Source: CBDVAK01 sp965371945 | GTDB taxonomy: Bacteria; Pseudomonadota; Gammaproteobacteria; Competibacterales; JAHEDQ01 | Assembly: GCA_965371945.1 (NCBI GenBank) | Contig: CBDVAK010000129.1 | Location: 1 to 9,448, forward strand | DNA: 9,448 nt | Direction of reading: 5' to 3' | Position numbers and translations under genes: made by a program | The notes under the pieces: generated by a model | Databases searched by the model: none | What the model was told of the DNA's origin: nothing | What the model saw: only the letters and a program-made list of their open reading frames with translations | Part shown: positions 5,955 to 9,448 of the stretch, in pieces | How positions within the stretch are numbered: position 1 is the stretch's first letter | Layout of the letters: each line of letters begins with the position of its first letter

Positions 5955-7220
5955 ATGCCCCTTCTGGCAATCGGAATCAATCACCGTACCGCCCCGGTCG
6001 CCATTCGCGAACAAGTGGCGTTCGACCCTGAGCGAATGCCGGAATCGCTACGCAATCTGACTTCCAGCGCCGGTGTGCACGAGGCGGTCATCCTGTCCAC
6101 CTGCAACCGGACAGAGATCTACTGCACAGTCGATGCCGACTATCAGGGCGGGGTGATACGCTGGCTTGGCGACCATCACGCCCTGGATCACCAGCAGTTG
6201 CTCAAGCACATGTATTCGCATCCGGATGATGCCGCGGTTCGGCATCTGCTGAGGGTGGCGTCAGGTCTTGACTCGATGGTGCTGGGGGAGCCGCAGATCC
6301 TGGGCCAGGTGAAAACAGCCTATCAGGACGCTGTCAGGGCCGGCGCAATCGGCAATCTTCTGGATCGTCTGTTTCAGCACAGCTTCACCGTCGCCAAGCA
6401 GGTACGTACTGATACGCAAATCGGCGCCAGTCCGGTTTCGGTTGCGTTCGCCGCGGTGAGCCTGGCGCGCCAGATCTTCGGCGAAACCTCGAACCGTACC
6501 GTTCTGCTGATCGGTGCCGGCGAAACCAATGAACTGGTGGCCAGACATCTCACCCAGTTGGGAATCGAGCACCTGGTGGTCGCCAACCGCACGCTGGAGC
6601 GCGCCCACCAACTAGCGGGTCGCCTGCAGGGGCTGGCAATCACGCTGGAAGAGATTCCTGCCCACCTGGCGATGGCCGACATCGTGGTGGCATCGACCGC
6701 CAGCCCCCATCCGTTGCTGGGCCGGGACACCGTGTCGCAGGCGTTGCGGCGCAGAAAACGCCGGCCGATGCTGATCGTGGATCTCGCTGTCCCCAGGGAT
6801 GTGGATCCCGCGGTGGCGGACCTGGAGGATGTCTATCTCTACAGCATCGACGACCTGCAACAGATCATCTCGGAAAACATGCGCTCACGCCAGGACGCGG
6901 CAGCCCAGGCCGAGGAAATTATCGACACCCAGGTCGACCGCTTTGGCAACTGGGTGCGGTCACTGGATGCCGTGCGGGCCATCCGTGACCTGCGCAGTTT
7001 CGCGGAACAGATCAGGGACGAGGCACTGTCGCAGGCCGAGCGACGCCTCGCGGCCGGCCACGACCCGGCACAGGTGATCGGGCAGCTCGCCACACAGCTC
7101 ACCAACCGGCTCATTCACGGTCCCTGCCAGGGACTGCGCGAGGCGGCCAGCGACGGCCGTCACGAGATCATCGAAATGGTCAACGACCTCTATCAGCCAC
7201 GGGAACGGACGCGTCGATGA
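5955..7220 (+). CDS. hemA: Glutamyl-tRNA reductase
   Basis: Reduces glutamyl-tRNA(Glu) with NADPH to glutamate-1-semialdehyde, the first committed step of C5-pathway 5-aminolevulinate and tetrapyrrole synthesis. The 421-residue length is typical. Seen: GINHRTAPV (8-15), the catalytic cysteine in STCNRTEIY (Cys50), RHLLRVASGLDSMVLGEPQI (96-115), the NADPH-binding LLIGAGE (184-190), VVANRT (208-213), VDLAVPRDVDP (275-285), and the helical C-terminal dimerisation region (about 305-415). The ATG start matches the conserved family N-terminus (MxLLAIGINH). Upstream AGAG within the palindrome AGAGCTCT (5945-5952) is only a weak ribosome site. It leads a plus-strand operon divergent from the TPR-lolB block, and its TGA overlaps the prfA ATG. 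Confidence 0.98.
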   Translation: MPLLAIGINHRTAPVAIREQVAFDPERMPESLRNLTSSAGVHEAVILSTCNRTEIYCTVDADYQGGVIRWLGDHHALDHQQLLKHMYSHPDDAAVRHLLRVASGLDSMVLGEPQILGQVKTAYQDAVRAGAIGNLLDRLFQHSFTVAKQVRTDTQIGASPVSVAFAAVSLARQIFGETSNRTVLLIGAGETNELVARHLTQLGIEHLVVANRTLERAHQLAGRLQGLAITLEEIPAHLAMADIVVASTASPHPLLGRDTVSQALRRRKRRPMLIVDLAVPRDVDPAVADLEDVYLYSIDDLQQIISENMRSRQDAAAQAEEIIDTQVDRFGNWVRSLDAVRAIRDLRSFAEQIRDEALSQAERRLAAGHDPAQVIGQLATQLTNRLIHGPCQGLREAASDGRHEIIEMVNDLYQPRERTRR

Positions 7221-8302
7221 ACTCCTCCATGCTCGGCAAGCTCGAACGGCTGGTGGCTCGGCACGAGGAGGTGGGTGCTCTGCTGAGTGACAGCCAGATC
7301 ATCGCCGACCAGAACCGTTTTCGGGATCTGTCCCGCGAGTATTCACAACTGACTCCGGTGGCGGAGACCTTCCTTTCCTGGCAGCAAGTGCGCACCGAAC
7401 TGCAAGCAGCCCGTGCAATGCTGGATGACCCGGATCCGGAACTGCGGCCACTTGTCGAGGAGGAGATCAGCGATGCGACGGGCCGGACTGAAGCACTGGA
7501 AAGCGAGCTGGAACTGCTGCTGATTCCCCACGACCCACTGGACGACAGCAATATCTTCCTGGAGATCCGGGCGGGTACCGGCGGCGACGAGGCCGCCCTG
7601 TTCGCCGGTGATCTGCTGCGCATGTACAGCCGCTACGCTGAACTGCACCAATGGCAGGTGACGATCGTCAGCGAAAGCCCCGGGGAGCATGGCGGTTACA
7701 AGGAAGTCATCGCCCGTATCGTCGGTCGCGGTGCCTATTCGCAGCTGAAGTTCGAATCCGGCGCGCACCGGGTACAGCGCGTGCCGGAAACCGAGTCCCA
7801 GGGCCGCATCCATACTTCGGCGGCCACCGTGGCGATCCTGCCCGAGGTAGCCGCCGCCACCGAGGTCGATGTCAACCCCGCCGACCTGCGCATCGATACC
7901 TATCGCGCCTCGGGAGCGGGCGGCCAGCATATCAACAAGACCGATTCGGCAGTTCGTCTGACCCACCTGCCTTCGGGCATCGTGGTCGAGTGCCAGGACC
8001 AACGTTCCCAGCACAAGAACAAGGCGCGGGCCTTGTCACTGCTAAAGGCCAAACTGCTCGAACAAGAGCGCATCCGCCTGGAGACCGAGCAGGCGGCCAC
8101 CAGGCGATCGCTGGTCGGCAGCGGTGATCGCTCGGAACGCATCCGCACCTATAACTTTCCACAGGGTCGCGTCACCGACCACCGGATCAATCTGACCCTC
8201 TACAAACTCGAGGAAATCCTGGTCGGCCACCTGGACCCGATCATCGAGCCCCTGCTCAGAGAGCACCAGGCAGACCAGCTGGCGGCGCTGGCGGAGGAAT
8301 AG
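7217..8302 (+). CDS. prfA: Peptide chain release factor 1
   Basis: Recognises UAA and UAG in the ribosomal A site and triggers peptidyl-tRNA hydrolysis. The 361-residue length is standard. The N-terminal MNSSMLGKLERLVARHEEV resembles E. coli RF1. The codon-recognition tripeptide region RVPETESQGRIHTSAATVA gives PET at 190-192, fitting the PxT of RF1 rather than the SPF of RF2. The catalytic GGQ is at 235-237 in SGAGGQHINKTDSAVR; Gln237 is the expected target of PrmC, encoded just downstream. The start codon overlaps the hemA stop (ATGA), with only a weak GGA upstream (7207-7209), so translational coupling is likely. The hemA-prfA-prmC order is widely conserved in gammaproteobacteria. Confidence 0.98.
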   Translation: MNSSMLGKLERLVARHEEVGALLSDSQIIADQNRFRDLSREYSQLTPVAETFLSWQQVRTELQAARAMLDDPDPELRPLVEEEISDATGRTEALESELELLLIPHDPLDDSNIFLEIRAGTGGDEAALFAGDLLRMYSRYAELHQWQVTIVSESPGEHGGYKEVIARIVGRGAYSQLKFESGAHRVQRVPETESQGRIHTSAATVAILPEVAAATEVDVNPADLRIDTYRASGAGGQHINKTDSAVRLTHLPSGIVVECQDQRSQHKNKARALSLLKAKLLEQERIRLETEQAATRRSLVGSGDRSERIRTYNFPQGRVTDHRINLTLYKLEEILVGHLDPIIEPLLREHQADQLAALAEE

Positions 8303-8330
8303 AGCCTGTCGTGGCAACAGCGGGTCGTCC

Positions 8331-9215
8331 GTGAACCCAACCCCTCGACCAGCAACACTGGCGCAGCTGGTTGCCGATGCCCGCAGGCGGCTGGCCGGCA
8401 ACAGCGCCAGCGCCCGGCTGGACAGCGAGGTGCTGCTGGCAAAGAGCCTGGCAAAACCGCGCAGCTACCTCCTGGCCTGGCCCGAACACCGCCCCACGGC
8501 TGCTCAAGTTGAACGGTTCCTGGCACTGATCGAACGGCGCCGTGAAGGTTGTCCGGTGGCCTATTTGCTCGGGGAGCAGGAATTCTGGTCACTGCCGCTG
8601 CGAGTCTCCCCTGCAACCCTGATCCCCAGACCGGAAACCGAACTGGTGGTGGAACAGGCCCTGCGAATCACCGCCGGATGGCGCAACGGCGTGATCGTTG
8701 ACCTGGGCACCGGCAGCGGCGCCATCGCGATTGCCGTGGCTCGTGAACGCCCGGGACTCAGGATCGTGGCGACCGATCACTCGTCAGCGGCACTGTCGAT
8801 CGCCCGCGGCAACGCCCGCCGACATGGCGCCGGCAAGGTGGAGTTCGTGGTCGGGAACTGGCTGGCGCCGTTACGCAAGGGTCCCTGGATCGACATGCTG
8901 CTCAGCAACCCACCCTATGTGGCCTGCGGCGACCCGCATTTGTTACAGGGGGACCTGCGTTCCGAGCCCCCTCAGGCACTGATTTCCGGAGCAGACGGGC
9001 TCGATGCGATACGGCAAATTCTGGCCGCCGCACCGGCCCGCCTGGTACCCGGCGGCCATCTGCTGCTGGAGCACGGCTACCAGCAGGGCGCCGCGGTAGC
9101 TGAGTTGATGCGTGACAACGGATTTGAGGATATCCGTCTGTATCAGGATCTCGCGGGCAACGATCGGGTCACAGCGGCGATAATCTCGCGTGGTTGCCAG
9201 GAAACTTCTCAATAG
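8331..9215 (+). CDS. prmC: Release factor glutamine N5-methyltransferase
   Basis: S-adenosylmethionine-dependent enzyme that methylates the GGQ glutamine of RF1 and RF2, raising termination efficiency. The 294-residue product has the family layout. A small helical N-terminal domain (about 8-75) binds the release factor. A linker carries GEQEFWSLPLRVSPATLIPR and PRPETE (99-104). The Rossmann methyltransferase fold has DLGTGSGAIAIAVA (124-137) and the catalytic LLSNPPYV (190-197), where NPPY contacts the substrate glutamine. The GTG start is 28 nt after prfA with no clear Shine-Dalgarno. A nearby GTG at 8311 is out of frame, and the N-terminal length fits the family. Its substrate RF1 is encoded immediately upstream. 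Confidence 0.97.
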   Translation: MNPTPRPATLAQLVADARRRLAGNSASARLDSEVLLAKSLAKPRSYLLAWPEHRPTAAQVERFLALIERRREGCPVAYLLGEQEFWSLPLRVSPATLIPRPETELVVEQALRITAGWRNGVIVDLGTGSGAIAIAVARERPGLRIVATDHSSAALSIARGNARRHGAGKVEFVVGNWLAPLRKGPWIDMLLSNPPYVACGDPHLLQGDLRSEPPQALISGADGLDAIRQILAAAPARLVPGGHLLLEHGYQQGAAVAELMRDNGFEDIRLYQDLAGNDRVTAAIISRGCQETSQ

Positions 9216-9238
9216 CCCGGGGCGTCGGCGGTCGTGAC

Positions 9239-9344
9239 GTGGGTGTGGGTGGCGCCTTGCGGGACCGTCAGCGGCAGGGAAGCCGCTGTCGAGCTTACAG
9301 GGATGTATTTACAGCGTGTCCCGGAAGCCGGTACCCACACCCAC
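9239..9344. repeat. 106-bp intergenic element with a long imperfect terminal stem and inner hairpin
   Basis: The ends GTGGGTGTGGGT (9239-9250) and ACCCACACCCAC (9333-9344) are perfectly complementary over 12 bp. Pairing continues in register: 9239-9265 faces 9318-9344 over 27 positions with 23 Watson-Crick pairs, one G-T and three mismatches (at 9252, 9255, 9259). Inside lies a second perfect hairpin, CAGCGGC (9269-9275), loop AGGGAA, GCCGCTG (9282-9288), then an A/T-richer single-stranded stretch 9289-9317 with TTACAG twice (9295-9300, 9309-9314). No T-run follows on either strand, so it is not a canonical terminator, though it lies between convergent genes and could slow transcription both ways. 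It has the look of a dispersed palindromic element (REP/MITE-like) or a structured RNA. Only one copy is in this window. Confidence 0.7.
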
Positions 9345-9374
9345 ACTGCCTCGGCTCATTGAGTACCTACACCG

Positions 9375-9448
9375 TCAGCGCCGGGCGTCCGGCTCCGACA
9401 ACAGTTCGGCAGGCAGCGGCGCCAGCCAGTCCAGCGAAGCATCACCGT
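9375..9448 (-). CDS. C-terminal end of a convergent gene, product unknown
   Basis: Reading the minus strand into the window from its right edge, one frame is open for 24 codons and stops at TGA (9375-9377), giving GDASLDWLAPLPAELLSEPD followed by ARR. The frame shows strong G/C third positions like the neighbouring genes, and the acidic, Leu/Pro-rich text looks like genuine protein. It would be the end of a gene transcribed toward prmC and starting beyond 9448. The piece is too short to assign a family. A plus-strand frame is also open here but has no sensible start, so the minus reading is preferred. Confidence 0.5.
   Translation of the reverse strand, partial: GDASLDWLAPLPAELLSEPDARR

Noticed and set aside
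7784..7792. RF1 tripeptide is PET rather than the PAT of E. coli
   Set aside because: RF1 needs PxT; the middle residue varies and PET is found in other bacterial RF1 proteins, so it is not a functional anomaly.
9239..9344. Integron attC site or insertion-sequence ends
   Set aside because: No attC core sites (RYYYAAC/GTTRRRY), no transposase or integrase frame, and no flanking target duplication are visible.

Overview
The window looks like a conserved chromosomal housekeeping region of a GC-rich gammaproteobacterium. The genes and their order match the block known in Pseudomonas and relatives: prmC, prfA and hemA running away from a TPR lipoprotein gene, lolB, ispE, a tRNA-Gln gene, prs, rplY and pth. 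This is a comparison from knowledge of those genomes, not a search. L25 is the long two-domain form and the tRNA carries an encoded CCA, both compatible with that group. I cannot name the genus.

Minus-strand block (5837 down to 12): a TPR lipoprotein, the outer-membrane lipoprotein receptor LolB, the isoprenoid kinase IspE, tRNA-Gln(UUG), PRPP synthetase Prs, ribosomal protein L25 and peptidyl-tRNA hydrolase Pth. Spacing is tight (52, 27, 20, 41 and 8 bp) except for 132 bp between prs and rplY. Much of the block could therefore be one transcript with internal processing at the tRNA. ychF is the usual next gene after pth and would lie beyond position 1.

Divergent promoter region (5838-5954) and plus-strand block (5955-9215): hemA (glutamyl-tRNA reductase), prfA (release factor 1, ATGA overlap with hemA) and prmC (methylates the GGQ glutamine of release factors). 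The module ties tetrapyrrole synthesis from Glu-tRNA to translation termination. The minus strand adds tRNA-Gln, L25 and Pth to the translation theme.

Right end (9216-9448): prmC is followed by a 106-bp element whose ends form a 27-position imperfect stem enclosing a second perfect hairpin. Beyond it lies the C-terminal end of a convergent minus-strand gene that runs out of the window. The stem element is the least explained structure here.

The coding genes are ordinary. The points worth a second look are non-coding: the 9239-9344 element, alternative hairpins in front of rplY, and two hairpins bracketing the tRNA-Gln gene, one of which would pair with the tRNA's own CCA end. I see no mobile element genes, CRISPR array, phage genes or defence system.
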